Positions 1 to 8,490 are shown, counted from the stretch's first letter. The stretch is 46,431 bases of DNA from an uncultured Collinsella sp. (GCA_902492235.1 CABUKS010000018.1:1-46431); one strand, 5' to 3'. The notes: generated by a model from the sequence alone, not told the origin. A program made the numbers and translations.

Positions 1-12
1 GGGTGGTTTAAA

Positions 13-33
13 GCTGGCCGCTGCGCGGCCAGC
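13..33 (-). terminator. GC-rich hairpin downstream of glnA
   Basis: A 9-bp perfect stem (GCTGGCCGC / GCGGCCAGC) has a 3-base loop. Read on the minus strand it is followed by TTTAAA. It may be a second terminator behind the glnA terminator, or may belong to a gene beyond the window edge. The U tract is short, so this is tentative. Confidence 0.4.
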
Positions 34-62
34 AGACTAAAGTCTTGAAACGCAAACAGAAA

Positions 63-89
63 CCGGGGCCCGCATGATGCGGACCCCGG
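63..89 (-). terminator. Intrinsic terminator of glnA
   Basis: A 13-pair stem with one mismatch closes around a single base (CCGGGG-CCGCAT / ATGCGG-CCCCGG). On the minus strand it is followed by the T-rich run TTTCTGTTT. It starts about 30 bases after the glnA stop codon, which fits a Rho-independent terminator. Confidence 0.72.
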
Positions 90-120
90 CTCAATACCGT
101 GACGGTATGTCTGTTACGCT

Positions 121-2208
121 CTACACGTAGAACAGGATGTCGTCGTAGGTCGGGACCGGCCAGTAGTCGGCGGCCACGATCTCCTCCATTGCGTCCACGG
201 CGGCGCGCAGCGTATCCATAGCGGGAACGACCTCGTGCGCGTACACGTTGGCCTGCTCCTGACCATCGAGGCCCTCGGCCTTCTGATGCACGGCGTCGAG
301 CGCCTTGATGGAGTCGTTGATGGTGGTGATGCCGTTGCAGAGCTTGTTGAGCGTGTTCTGCTCACACTGCATGGCGGCCTCGGCGCCGGCGGCACGAATA
401 GTCTCAAGGCCCTTAGCGACCTTGGTGGCATAGGCGGTAATGACCGGGCGATAGGTACGACGCGCCTCGCGAACCATCGTGGTAGCCTCGATGTTCATGA
501 GCTTGTTGTACTTCTCGAGCTTGCAGTCGTAGCGGCACTGAGCCTCGGCCTTGGTCAGGACACCTGTCTCCTCAAAGAGTGCGATGGCCTTATCGGAAAC
601 AAAGGCGGGCAGGGCGTCGGCCGTGGTCTTGTTGTTGGCAAGGCCGCGCTTCTTGGCCTCGATGGGCCACTCATCGGAGTAGCCGTCACCGGAGAACAGG
701 ATGCGCTGGTGGTCGGTCAGGACCTTCTTGCAGTACTCGAGCGCAGCGTCCTGGAACTTATCCTCGGGCGTGCCCTCAAGCGCGTCGGCGAAGGACTTGA
801 GCGACTTGGCCACGGCGGCATCGAGCACCAGGTTGGAGTCGGAGACGTTCTGCTCGGAGCCGCAGGCACGGAACTCGAACTTGTTGCCGGTGAAGGCAAA
901 CGGGGAGGTGCGGTTGCGGTCGGTGTTGTCCTGCATCAGCTTGGGCAGGGTATCGGCGCCCAGGTCGAGCACGCCGCGCGTGGCATGGACGGAAGCCTTG
1001 CCATCGATAATCTTCTCGACGACCTCGGTAAGCTGGTCGCCCAGGAAGATGGACATAATCGCCGGAGGAGCCTCGTTGGCGCCCAGACGATGATCGTTGC
1101 CGGCCGAGGCAACAGAGGCACGCAGGAGCTCCTGATAGTTATCGACGGCCTCGATCACCGCGGTGAGGAAGACGATGAACTGCAGGTTGTCGAGCGGGGT
1201 GTCGCCCGGATCGAGCAGGTTCTCGGACTCGGTGCCAAGCGACCAGTTGTTGTGCTTGCCCGAACCATTGATGCCCTCAAAGGGCTTCTCGTGCAGCAGG
1301 CAGACCAAGTCGTGGCGGGAGGCGATGAGCTTCATCTTCTCCATCATGACCAGATTCTGGTCGATGGCCTCGTTGACCTCGCCATAGACAGGGGCGAGCT
1401 CATGCTGGCAGGGAGCAACCTCGTTGTGCTTGGTCTTGGCGGGAATGCCAAGCGCCCACAGTTCATCGTCCAGGTCCTTCATATAGGCCGAGACGGTGGG
1501 GCGGATAGCGCCAAAGTAGTGCTCCTCGAGCTCCTGGCCCTTGCAGGGAGCAGCACCAAAGAGAGTGCGGCCGGTGATGACCAGGTCCTTGCGCTTGCGG
1601 TAGGCGTCCTTCTTGATCAGGAAGTACTCCTGCTCGTCGCCCACGGAAGGAACGACCTTCTTGGGGGTCTTACCGAACAGCGCCAAAACGCGCTTAGACT
1701 CACGCGAGAGCGCGGTCATGGAACGCAGCAGCGGGGTCTTCTTGTCCAGGGCCTCGCCCGTGTAGGAGCAGAAAGCCGTGGGGATGCACAGGACATCGTC
1801 CTTGATAAAGGCGGGGCTAGTGGGGTCCCAAGCGGTGTAGCCACGGGCCTCGAAGGTGGCACGCAGGCCGCCGTTGGGGAAGCTCGAGGCATCGGGCTCG
1901 CCCTGGATGAGGTTCTTGCCCGTAAACTTGGTAATGGCGGTGCCGTCGTGGTTGGGCTCCAGGAAGCTGTCGTGCTTCTCGGAAGTAATGCCCGAAAGCG
2001 GCTGGAACCAGTGCGCGTAGTGCGTCGCGCCCTTGGAGATGGCCCAGACCTTCATGGCATGGGCAACGGCGTTGGCCACATCCAGGTCGAGCGGCTCACC
2101 GCCCTCGAGGGTTGCAGCAAGGCGCTTCCAAATGTCCTTGGGGAGGTAGTCCTTCATGACTTCCTCAGAGAACACCATGGTCCCGAAGCGGTCAGTAAGA
2201 TCGGCCAT
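121..2208 (-). CDS. glnA: Type III glutamine synthetase (GSIII)
   Basis: ATP-dependent ligation of ammonia to glutamate in the cytoplasm, the main ammonia-assimilation step. The protein is 695 residues, near the usual length of about 700-730 for the GSIII (GlnN) family and far longer than the 450-470 of GSI. The family-typical stretch GINGSGKHNNWSLGT lies at about residues 310-325, and EHYFGAIRPTVSAYM and GANEAPPAIMSIFLG are also seen. I chose the ATG at 2208 because AAGGGAG stands 6 bases before it; the frame stays open 21 codons further up without a comparable ribosome site. The gene diverges from metF across a 426-bp region and has its own terminator, so it is probably monocistronic. I see no PII or adenylyltransferase gene nearby. 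Function is secure; gene symbols glnA and glnN are both used for this type. Confidence 0.95.
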   Translation of the reverse strand: MADLTDRFGTMVFSEEVMKDYLPKDIWKRLAATLEGGEPLDLDVANAVAHAMKVWAISKGATHYAHWFQPLSGITSEKHDSFLEPNHDGTAITKFTGKNLIQGEPDASSFPNGGLRATFEARGYTAWDPTSPAFIKDDVLCIPTAFCSYTGEALDKKTPLLRSMTALSRESKRVLALFGKTPKKVVPSVGDEQEYFLIKKDAYRKRKDLVITGRTLFGAAPCKGQELEEHYFGAIRPTVSAYMKDLDDELWALGIPAKTKHNEVAPCQHELAPVYGEVNEAIDQNLVMMEKMKLIASRHDLVCLLHEKPFEGINGSGKHNNWSLGTESENLLDPGDTPLDNLQFIVFLTAVIEAVDNYQELLRASVASAGNDHRLGANEAPPAIMSIFLGDQLTEVVEKIIDGKASVHATRGVLDLGADTLPKLMQDNTDRNRTSPFAFTGNKFEFRACGSEQNVSDSNLVLDAAVAKSLKSFADALEGTPEDKFQDAALEYCKKVLTDHQRILFSGDGYSDEWPIEAKKRGLANNKTTADALPAFVSDKAIALFEETGVLTKAEAQCRYDCKLEKYNKLMNIEATTMVREARRTYRPVITAYATKVAKGLETIRAAGAEAAMQCEQNTLNKLCNGITTINDSIKALDAVHQKAEGLDGQEQANVYAHEVVPAMDTLRAAVDAMEEIVAADYWPVPTYDDILFYV

Positions 2209-2287
2209 ACGGAACTCCCTTCGTATCGGCACCGCGTGAGAAGCGGTGTTGATTACTAACGAACGAGTCATAGCTTAGACTCGCCGT

Positions 2288-2325
2288 GTTTCCGCGACAT
2301 TACCGTTATGTTGCTGTCGCGAAAC
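2288..2325. promoter_or_regulatory. Inverted repeat in the glnA leader or promoter
   Basis: GTTTCCGCGACA and TGTCGCGAAAC form an 11-bp inverted repeat with one bulged C and a 15-base loop, 80-117 bases upstream of the glnA start. It could be an operator or a leader stem. I do not recognise a GlnR or AmtR consensus in it. The rest of the glnA-metF region (2209-2634) holds the palindrome at 2445-2470, a small ATGCC/GGCAT hairpin near 2512-2530 and no gene. Confidence 0.45.
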
Positions 2326-2444
2326 CAATCAATGAGGTTACCCTATCGAGGCGGCGTTGCCACCCTCAACAGCCAATCAACTGCATAAATTGCAGACCTC
2401 TCCCCATGGTTTAAGGGTAGTCAATTTGGGACGGGGCTTTATTA

Positions 2445-2479
2445 ACTGGTATTTCGCATCAGATACCAGTCTTTATAGT
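2445..2479 (+). promoter_or_regulatory. Palindrome overlapping a candidate promoter for the metF operon
   Basis: ACTGGTAT and ATACCAGT are perfect 8-bp arms 10 bases apart (2445-2470). A good -10 sequence, TATAGT, follows at 2474-2479, so the palindrome covers where RNA polymerase would sit. No convincing -35 is seen, as expected for an activator-dependent or operator-covered promoter. The metF start lies about 155 bases downstream. It could equally serve glnA. The repressor is unknown. Confidence 0.42.
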
Positions 2480-2634
2480 CCGTACTTAGATTAGCCGCTC
2501 TGTTATAGGAAATGCCGATAGCAAGGCATCTTTGATTGGTATCCTCAAATAGCGAGTGAAACTCCACCGTGGCACAGTGGTGCTGTAGAATCCTTACAAC
2601 ACATCACACTATTACGTATCTAGAGGAGCACGAT

Positions 2635-3507
2635 ATGCGCGTCGACGAGGTTTTTAAGCAGGCAGCATCCCAGGGCACCGCGCCCATTTCGTTTGAGATG
2701 TTCCCGCCCAAGGGCGAGCTGACCCTCGACACGGCTCGCGAAGTGGCAGGCAATCTGTGCAAGCTTTCGCCGAGCTTTGTCTCGGTCACCTGCTCGGCCG
2801 GCGGCTCGGGCAACGGTGCCGCCACCGCCCCCATCGCGCATATGATTACGAGCGAATTCGATACACCCTCGGTGGCGCACCTCACCTGCGTGGGCCGCTC
2901 GCATGCCGATATCGCCGCCAAGATCGACGAATACCGCTCCGCCGGCGTGGAAAACGTACTGGCCCTGCGCGGCGACCTTCCCGCCGGCGCAACCGAGGAC
3001 GACAAGCCCGCCTCCGACTACGCCTACGCCCGCGACCTCATCCCCGAGCTCGTCGACGCCGGCTTTTGCGTGGGCGCCGCAGCCTACCCCGAGGGCCACA
3101 TTGCCTGTGAGGATCTCAACCTCTCGGTCGAACACCTCAAGCAAAAACAGGACGCTGGCGCGAGCTTCTTTGTGACGCAGCTCTTCTTTGATAACGAGTG
3201 CTTCTACCGTTTTCGCGAGCTTGCCGACAAGGCCGGCATCACCGTGCCCATTACCGCTGGCATCATGCCGTTTATGGGCAAGTCACAGATCAGCCGCATG
3301 GTCTTTATGTGCGGCGCGTCGCTGCCCTCCCCCGTCATCAAGATTCTCGCCAAGTACGAGAATGACCCCGAGAGCCTACAGGCAGCTGGTGTAGATTATG
3401 CAGCCCGCCAGCTTTGCGACCTCAAGGAGCACGGCGCCGACGGCCTGCACCTGTACACTATGAACCGTCCTGCGATCGCCGCGACCATTATGGAGCGCCT
3501 GGGGTAA
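2635..3507 (+). CDS. metF: 5,10-methylenetetrahydrofolate reductase
   Basis: Reduces methylene-THF to methyl-THF with a flavin cofactor, supplying the methyl group used by methionine synthase. The protein is 290 residues, the normal size for bacterial MetF (TIM barrel). Diagnostic stretches are ISFEMFPPKG near the N terminus, a VLALRGDLP segment at about residue 110, and FFVTQLFFDN at about 180. I chose ATG 2635 because AGAGGAG stands 7 bases before it; an upstream in-frame ATG at 2569 lacks a ribosome site. The stop overlaps the next start (TAATG), so translation of the MetH-reactivation protein is probably coupled. First gene of a three-gene methionine operon, possibly controlled by the palindrome at 2445-2470. 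Confidence 0.95.
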   Translation: MRVDEVFKQAASQGTAPISFEMFPPKGELTLDTAREVAGNLCKLSPSFVSVTCSAGGSGNGAATAPIAHMITSEFDTPSVAHLTCVGRSHADIAAKIDEYRSAGVENVLALRGDLPAGATEDDKPASDYAYARDLIPELVDAGFCVGAAAYPEGHIACEDLNLSVEHLKQKQDAGASFFVTQLFFDNECFYRFRELADKAGITVPITAGIMPFMGKSQISRMVFMCGASLPSPVIKILAKYENDPESLQAAGVDYAARQLCDLKEHGADGLHLYTMNRPAIAATIMERLG

Positions 3508-4295
3508 TGGAAAAACCGCACATCGATACAACCACTGTCGAAGTGCCGGCCGACCTTGCGTCGCCGGCGCTTTACCGTGTCGATGCTGCGCACCATCCCC
3601 GTGTCGACCGTGCCGAGATGCTGCGGTATCTGGGTTACGGCGGCCAGCAGATTGAGCCCGAACTGTCACGACGTATTGAGCTTGTCGTTGAACGTCTGGA
3701 ACTGGACATTGAGCCCCGTGGCGTGCGCCGCGTATTTGCCATCGATGCCACGGGCGTGGACGAGCAGGGCAAGCCTTGCATCCGTCTGGTCGGCACCAAC
3801 GTTGAGCTGCGCGGTCGTGATATCTATCGACATCTCAAAGACGCCCGCTTTGCCGCACTCATGGCATGCACCCTCGGCATGGACGCCGAGCGTCGCCTGC
3901 GCACCACGGGAGCCCAACATCCCCTGGAGGGCGCCGTGCTCGACGCCGCATGCTCTGCTTACGTGGAAGCCGCCGTTGAGCAAATGGACCAGCAGGTCAA
4001 GACGGACGCCGCCGTTCATGGGCTCGCCGGCAACTGGCGCTTTAGTCCCGGCTACGGCGACTGCCCGCTTACGGCCCAACGCTCGATTGTCAATGCGCTC
4101 AACGCCACGCGGCTCATCGGCCTGACCGTCACCCCCACCAGCCTACTCATGCCCACCAAAAGCGTGACCGCGGTAATCGGTCTGTTTGACGGCGAGGTCC
4201 ACGACGCCCAGACCCGCCCCACCTGCAATATCTGCCGCATGCGCGAACACTGCCGCTTCCGCGCCGCCCACACCACCTGCTATTCCAGCCATTAG
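3507..4295 (+). CDS. Stand-alone methionine synthase activation-domain protein
   Basis: A 262-residue protein matching the MetH activation (reactivation) domain, here separate from the catalytic protein. In full-length MetH this domain binds SAM and reductively re-methylates inactivated cob(II)alamin. Seen in the sequence: a SPGYGDCPL stretch at about residue 175, a TPTSLLMPTKSVTAVIGL segment at about 215 (family signature around the SAM site), and a C-terminal cysteine cluster CNICRMREHC at about 240, as found in stand-alone versions. It starts inside the metF stop codon (TAATG) and ends 9 bases before metH, so all three products should be made together. It presumably acts on the shortened MetH next door. 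The exact electron donor cannot be read from the sequence. Confidence 0.88.
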   Translation: MEKPHIDTTTVEVPADLASPALYRVDAAHHPRVDRAEMLRYLGYGGQQIEPELSRRIELVVERLELDIEPRGVRRVFAIDATGVDEQGKPCIRLVGTNVELRGRDIYRHLKDARFAALMACTLGMDAERRLRTTGAQHPLEGAVLDAACSAYVEAAVEQMDQQVKTDAAVHGLAGNWRFSPGYGDCPLTAQRSIVNALNATRLIGLTVTPTSLLMPTKSVTAVIGLFDGEVHDAQTRPTCNICRMREHCRFRAAHTTCYSSH

Positions 4296-4304
4296 GAGCC
4301 CTCG

Positions 4305-6863
4305 ATGTTTACTCCGCTTATCACTCATGATTCTGACGGCACTGCATTGGCGGCACCCGTTGATGCCGCACGTCGCAACGGCGCCACGTACAAGACGCGC
4401 ACGATTGACGACCTTCGCATTAAGGACGATCGTCTGTGTGCGGCCATCGAGGGCACGGGGCACCTGCTGTTCGACGGCGGCATGGGCACCATGCTGCAGG
4501 CGGCCGGCATGAAGGCGGGCGCCCTGCCCGAGCTGCTCAACTTTGAGGAGCCCCAGGTTATCACTGATATCCAACGTCAATATGTCGAGGCCGGCTGCGA
4601 CGTGATCACCTCCAACACCTTTGGCGCCAACGCCCACAAGCTCGACGGTGCTGCCACTGTGGCAGACGTCTTTGCCGCGGCCGTCGCCTGTGCCCGCGAG
4701 GCCGGTGCCCGCTACGTCGCCGGTGACATCGGCCCCATCGGCGCGCTGCTTCGCCCCTTGGGTACCCTCAGCTTCGACGAGGCCTACGACCTCTTTGCCG
4801 AGGAAGTGCGCGCCGGCGTCGCCGCGGGTGTGGACCTCTTTATTATCGAGACTATGACCGACCTGGCCGAGATCAAGGCGGCGGTCCTCGCCTGCTGCGA
4901 GAACTCCGACCTGCCCGTCTTTGCCACCATGACCTTTGAGGAAGACGGTCGCACCTTCCTGGGAACGAGTCCCGAGGTGGCCGCCATCACGCTCGACGCC
5001 ATCGGCGCCGACGTTTTGGGCATCAACTGCAGCCAAGGACCGGCCGAGCTCCGAGGACTCGCCGCACGTATGCTCACCGTTACCGACAAGCCTGTTATGG
5101 TGCAGGCCAACGCGGGACTCCCCCACGTAGACGATGACGGCAATACCGTCTTTGATATCCAGGCCCCCGAATACGCCGAGGCCGTCGCCGGCATGATCGC
5201 CGACGGCGTGAGTGTCGTGGGCGGTTGCTGCGGCACCACGCCGGCGCACATGGCGGCCTTGCGCACGCTTATCGATAACCACACGCCCAGCCCGCGCCGC
5301 CGCAAGCCCAGCATGTCGGTCACGAGCGCCCAAACGGTCGTGGACCTTCCCTGCGACGGCCACAAGATCGCCGTCATCGGCGAGCGCATCAACCCCACCG
5401 GCAAAAAGCGCCTGCAGCAGGCCCTGCGTGACGGCGATCTGGACTACGTGGTGAGCCAGGGTATCAGCCAGCAGGAACAGGGCGCCGACATCCTGGACGT
5501 TAACGTGGGCCTGCCCGAGATCGACGAGGTCAAGATCATCCAACAGGCCACCGAGCAGCTCCAGGGCTCCACGTTGCTGCCGCTGCAGATCGACTCCACC
5601 GACCCCGCAGCCGTCGAGGCCGCCGTGCGCCGCTACGCCGGCAAGCCCATCATCAACTCGGTCAATGGCAAGCAGCAGATCATGGATGAGATCTTTCCGC
5701 TGGTCGCCCACTACGGCACCAACGTTGTCGGACTTACGCTCGACGAAGGCGGCATCCCCGATACCGCCGAGGCCCGCTTCGCCATCGCCGAGCGCATCGT
5801 GGCCGAGGCCGCCCGCTACAGCATCGGCCCGGACCGCATCCTCATCGACTGTCTAGTCATGACCGCCTCGACCAATCAACGCCAAGCCGAGCAGATCCTG
5901 CGCGCCATGTCCCTGTGCAAGGAGCGTCTGGGCGTCAAATGCGCGCTCGGCGTGTCGAACATCAGCTTTGGCCTGCCTGCCCGCCCGCTGCTGGGCTCGG
6001 TCTTTTTGGCTGCCGCTTTTGGCGCGGGCCTGGACGCCCCCATCATGAACCCGGGCTCCAAGCGCTTTATGGATACTGTCTACAGCTATCGCGTCCTGAG
6101 CGTTGAGGACGAGGGCTCGACCGGATACATCGAGCGCTATGCCGGCTGGACCGATCCGTACAAGATCGCCGCAAACCCGGCAGCAGCTCAGGCCGCATCG
6201 ACCGACACTGTGCCCGCTGCTGGCACCGCCGGCACCGACGGCAACGACGACCCGATTCGTCGCATGGTCGTCTCGGGCCGCAAAGGCGAGATCGCTGCCG
6301 AGACCGAGCGTCTGCTGGCAGACCACGACGCCATGGACCTCATCAACAATCACTTTATCCCCGCCCTCGACGAGGTTGGCGTCCTCTTTGACCAGGGCAA
6401 GTTCTTCTTGCCGCAGCTCATGGCCTCGGCCGAGGCCGCGCGCGTGGGCTTCGACACCATCAAGCGCCTGATGCCCGCCGGCGAAATTACCGACAAGGGT
6501 AAGATCTGCGTGGCCACCGTCAAGGGCGACATCCACGATATCGGTAAGAACATCGTCAAGATGCTGCTCGACAACTACGGCTACACCGTCTTTGACCTGG
6601 GCCGCGACGTCGATCCGCAGGAGGTGCTCAAGACCGTGCGGGAGCGTGACATCAAGCTCGTCGGCCTCTCGGCGCTTATGACTACCACGGTCGTCGCCAT
6701 GGAGGAGACCATCAAGCTGCTTCATGCCGAGGTGCCGGGCGTCAAGATCATCGTGGGCGGCGCCGTGCTCACCCCCGAATACGCCAAGCAGATCGGCGCG
6801 GACTACTACGCCAAGGACGCCGCCGAAAGTGCGCGTATCGCCGAAGAGGTCTTTGGGCAGTAA
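4305..6863 (+). CDS. metH: Cobalamin-dependent methionine synthase lacking its activation domain
   Basis: Transfers the methyl group of methyl-THF to homocysteine through cobalamin. Domain order over 852 residues: homocysteine methyltransferase barrel at about 45-330 (DGGMGTMLQ near 55, zinc-binding Cys in INCSQGP near 240 and in GGCCGTTP near 305); pterin-binding barrel at about 350-610 (IGERINPTGKKRL near 356); an Ala-rich linker; then cobalamin cap and Rossmann domains at about 640-852 with the DIHDIGKN motif near 742, whose His is the lower cobalt ligand. E. coli MetH is about 1,230 residues; the roughly 300-residue activation domain is missing here and encoded by the gene upstream. AGGAG precedes the ATG by 6 bases. 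I see no cobalamin riboswitch ahead of the operon. Confidence 0.95.
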   Translation: MFTPLITHDSDGTALAAPVDAARRNGATYKTRTIDDLRIKDDRLCAAIEGTGHLLFDGGMGTMLQAAGMKAGALPELLNFEEPQVITDIQRQYVEAGCDVITSNTFGANAHKLDGAATVADVFAAAVACAREAGARYVAGDIGPIGALLRPLGTLSFDEAYDLFAEEVRAGVAAGVDLFIIETMTDLAEIKAAVLACCENSDLPVFATMTFEEDGRTFLGTSPEVAAITLDAIGADVLGINCSQGPAELRGLAARMLTVTDKPVMVQANAGLPHVDDDGNTVFDIQAPEYAEAVAGMIADGVSVVGGCCGTTPAHMAALRTLIDNHTPSPRRRKPSMSVTSAQTVVDLPCDGHKIAVIGERINPTGKKRLQQALRDGDLDYVVSQGISQQEQGADILDVNVGLPEIDEVKIIQQATEQLQGSTLLPLQIDSTDPAAVEAAVRRYAGKPIINSVNGKQQIMDEIFPLVAHYGTNVVGLTLDEGGIPDTAEARFAIAERIVAEAARYSIGPDRILIDCLVMTASTNQRQAEQILRAMSLCKERLGVKCALGVSNISFGLPARPLLGSVFLAAAFGAGLDAPIMNPGSKRFMDTVYSYRVLSVEDEGSTGYIERYAGWTDPYKIAANPAAAQAASTDTVPAAGTAGTDGNDDPIRRMVVSGRKGEIAAETERLLADHDAMDLINNHFIPALDEVGVLFDQGKFFLPQLMASAEAARVGFDTIKRLMPAGEITDKGKICVATVKGDIHDIGKNIVKMLLDNYGYTVFDLGRDVDPQEVLKTVRERDIKLVGLSALMTTTVVAMEETIKLLHAEVPGVKIIVGGAVLTPEYAKQIGADYYAKDAAESARIAEEVFGQ

Positions 6864-6888
6864 CACAACGGAAACAACCAAGCACCAA

Positions 6889-6926
6889 AACGTGCCGCAT
6901 GCGCCACTTGGCACGTGCGGCACGTT
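6889..6926. repeat. Palindrome after metH
   Basis: A perfect 11-bp stem (AACGTGCCGCA / TGCGGCACGTT) encloses a second small stem, GCC-ACTT-GGC. It lies 25 bases after the metH stop and about 45 before the next gene. It has no U tract, so it is a weak terminator candidate. Its layout (arms around a small palindromic centre) resembles the other palindromes in this window. Confidence 0.55.
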
Positions 6927-6971
6927 AGAATAGATAAGACTATGCTCGTTTTGGCAGATAGGAGCGCAAGG

Positions 6972-8336
6972 ATGGCGATCACGCCCGCAGAAATCGCGGA
7001 AACCCGCGGCATGGTTGAGGAGCAGAACCTCGACATCAGGACCATCACCATGGGTGTTTCGCTCATGGGTTGCGGAGACGAGAACCTCGACCGCATGTGC
7101 ACGAAGATCTACGACCACGTGACGCACACGGCTGAGCATCTGGTCGAAACCGCCGAGAACCTCGAGCGCGAGTACGGTATCCCCATCGTCAACAAGCGCG
7201 TTTCCGTCACCCCGGTGGCGCAGATCGCCGCGTGCTGCAAGGATGAGGACCTCACCCCCATCGCACACGCCCTCGACCGCGCGGCCGAGACGCTCGGTAT
7301 CGATTACCTGGGCGGCTTCTCCGCACTCGTCCAGAAGGGCATCGGCGACGCCGACCGCCGCGTCATCCAGTCCATCCCCCAGGCGCTCGCCACCACGAGC
7401 CGCGTCTGCTCCAGCGTCAACGTCGCCAGTCTGCGCGCCGGTATCAACATGGACGCCGTGCTCATGGCCGCCCAGACCATCATCGATGCCGCTAAACTCA
7501 CGGCCGACCAGGACTCCGTCGGCGCTTCCAAGTTTGTCTGCTTTGCCAACATGGTCGAGGACTCCCCGTTTATGGCGGGCGCCGTCCACGGCGGTGGCGA
7601 GGCCGACGCCGTCATCAACGTAGGCGTCTCGGGCCCTGGCGTTATGGCCGCAGCCCTGGAGACGCTCCCCGACTCCGCCTCGATGATGGAGGTTGCCGAG
7701 AAGATCAAGCAGACCGCCTTTAAGATCACCCGCGCCGGCGAGCTCATGAGCCGCGAGGCCGCCCATCGCCTGGGGGTCGAGAAGGGCATTGTCGACCTGT
7801 CGCTGGCTCCCACGCCTGCCATCGGCGACTCCGTTGCCCGCATCCTCGAGATCATCGGCGTGGGCACCTGCGGTGGCCCGGGCACGACCTGCGCGCTCGC
7901 CATGCTCAACGATGCCGTCAAGAAGGGCGGCGTCATGGCCAGTTCCAGCGTGGGCGGTCTCTCGGGCGCCTTTATCCCCGTGTCCGAGGACGCCGGCATG
8001 ATCGCCGCCGTCGAAGCCGGCGCGCTTTCGCTCGAGAAGCTCGAGGCCATGACCTGCGTGTGCTCCGTTGGCCTGGACATGATCGCCATCCCCGGCGACA
8101 CCCCGGTCGAGACCATCGCCGGCATCATCGCCGACGAGATGGCCATCGGCGTCATCAACAACAAGACCACGGCCGTCCGCGTGATTCCCGCCATCGGCAA
8201 GGGCGTGGGCGACTGCGTCGAGTACGGTGGCTTGTTCGGCCGTGCGCCCATCATGCCGGTAAACCCCAACGCCGGCACCGTGCTTGCCCACCGCGGTGGA
8301 CGCTTCCCGGCTCCGCTGAACTCGCTCAAGAACTAG
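6972..8336 (+). CDS. UPF0210 (DUF711) family protein
   Basis: A 454-residue protein of the UPF0210/DUF711 family, related in fold to pyruvate formate-lyase-like proteins; its biochemical role is not established. Recognised from the ordered conserved blocks DIRTITMGVSLMGC near the start, YGIPIVNKRVSVTP at about 65, GGFSALVQKG at about 115, RVCSSVNV at about 140, and INVGVSGPGVM at about 215. Length matches the family (about 450). GGAG stands 7 bases before the chosen ATG. In many genomes this gene directly follows a small ACT-domain (UPF0237) gene; none is present here, and the preceding gene is metH. Followed 17 bases after the stop by the structured repeat at 8354-8490. Confidence 0.88.
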   Translation: MAITPAEIAETRGMVEEQNLDIRTITMGVSLMGCGDENLDRMCTKIYDHVTHTAEHLVETAENLEREYGIPIVNKRVSVTPVAQIAACCKDEDLTPIAHALDRAAETLGIDYLGGFSALVQKGIGDADRRVIQSIPQALATTSRVCSSVNVASLRAGINMDAVLMAAQTIIDAAKLTADQDSVGASKFVCFANMVEDSPFMAGAVHGGGEADAVINVGVSGPGVMAAALETLPDSASMMEVAEKIKQTAFKITRAGELMSREAAHRLGVEKGIVDLSLAPTPAIGDSVARILEIIGVGTCGGPGTTCALAMLNDAVKKGGVMASSSVGGLSGAFIPVSEDAGMIAAVEAGALSLEKLEAMTCVCSVGLDMIAIPGDTPVETIAGIIADEMAIGVINNKTTAVRVIPAIGKGVGDCVEYGGLFGRAPIMPVNPNAGTVLAHRGGRFPAPLNSLKN

Positions 8337-8353
8337 CTGAGGGGGACTGGCGA

Positions 8354-8490
8354 GGAGCCCCGGGGAGGGCAAATATATAAGGTCGCCTGCTCGGACAGTC
8401 CTGACTCGCACGGAGAGCACATTAAGTGCTCTCCGGCTCGTGCGGAGCTCGCGATCGACCTTATATATTTGCCCTCCCCGGGGCTCCCGC
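8354..8490 (+). repeat. Structured intergenic element, copy 1 (conserved core inside variable stems)
   Basis: The outer arms 8354-8385 and 8456-8487 are a perfect 32-bp inverted repeat. Inside, an inner hairpin (8412-8420 / 8426-8434, GGAGAGCAC) has flanks TCGGACAGTCCTGACTC on the left and TCGTGCGGAGCTC on the right. Copy 2 at 30234-30372, on the other strand, keeps these flanks and the element ends almost unchanged, but its outer and inner stems have different, again perfectly paired, sequences. The element begins 17 bases after the DUF711 stop, in the same orientation to the upstream gene as copy 2. It may be a 3'-UTR RNA structure, a terminator variant or a fold-back repeat. It fills most of the 317-bp gap; 8491-8653 shows only a small GCACCA/TGGTGC hairpin near 8537. 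Confidence 0.85.

Noticed and set aside
235..2259. A 674-codon open frame antisense to glnA
   Set aside because: A GC-rich shadow of the glnA codons: low-complexity Gly/Leu/Val/Asp-rich translation, no ribosome site and no recognisable domain. Similar long antisense frames at 4143-5711 and 5853-8492 are rejected for the same reason.
2209..2634. SAM-, cobalamin- or glutamine-type riboswitch before metF or glnA
   Set aside because: I looked for the conserved cores of these riboswitches and saw none; only short palindromes are present.
4143..4295. Cysteine-rich end of the reactivation protein as a separate small iron-sulfur gene
   Set aside because: It is in frame with, and continuous to, the activation domain, and stand-alone versions of this domain often carry such a tail.
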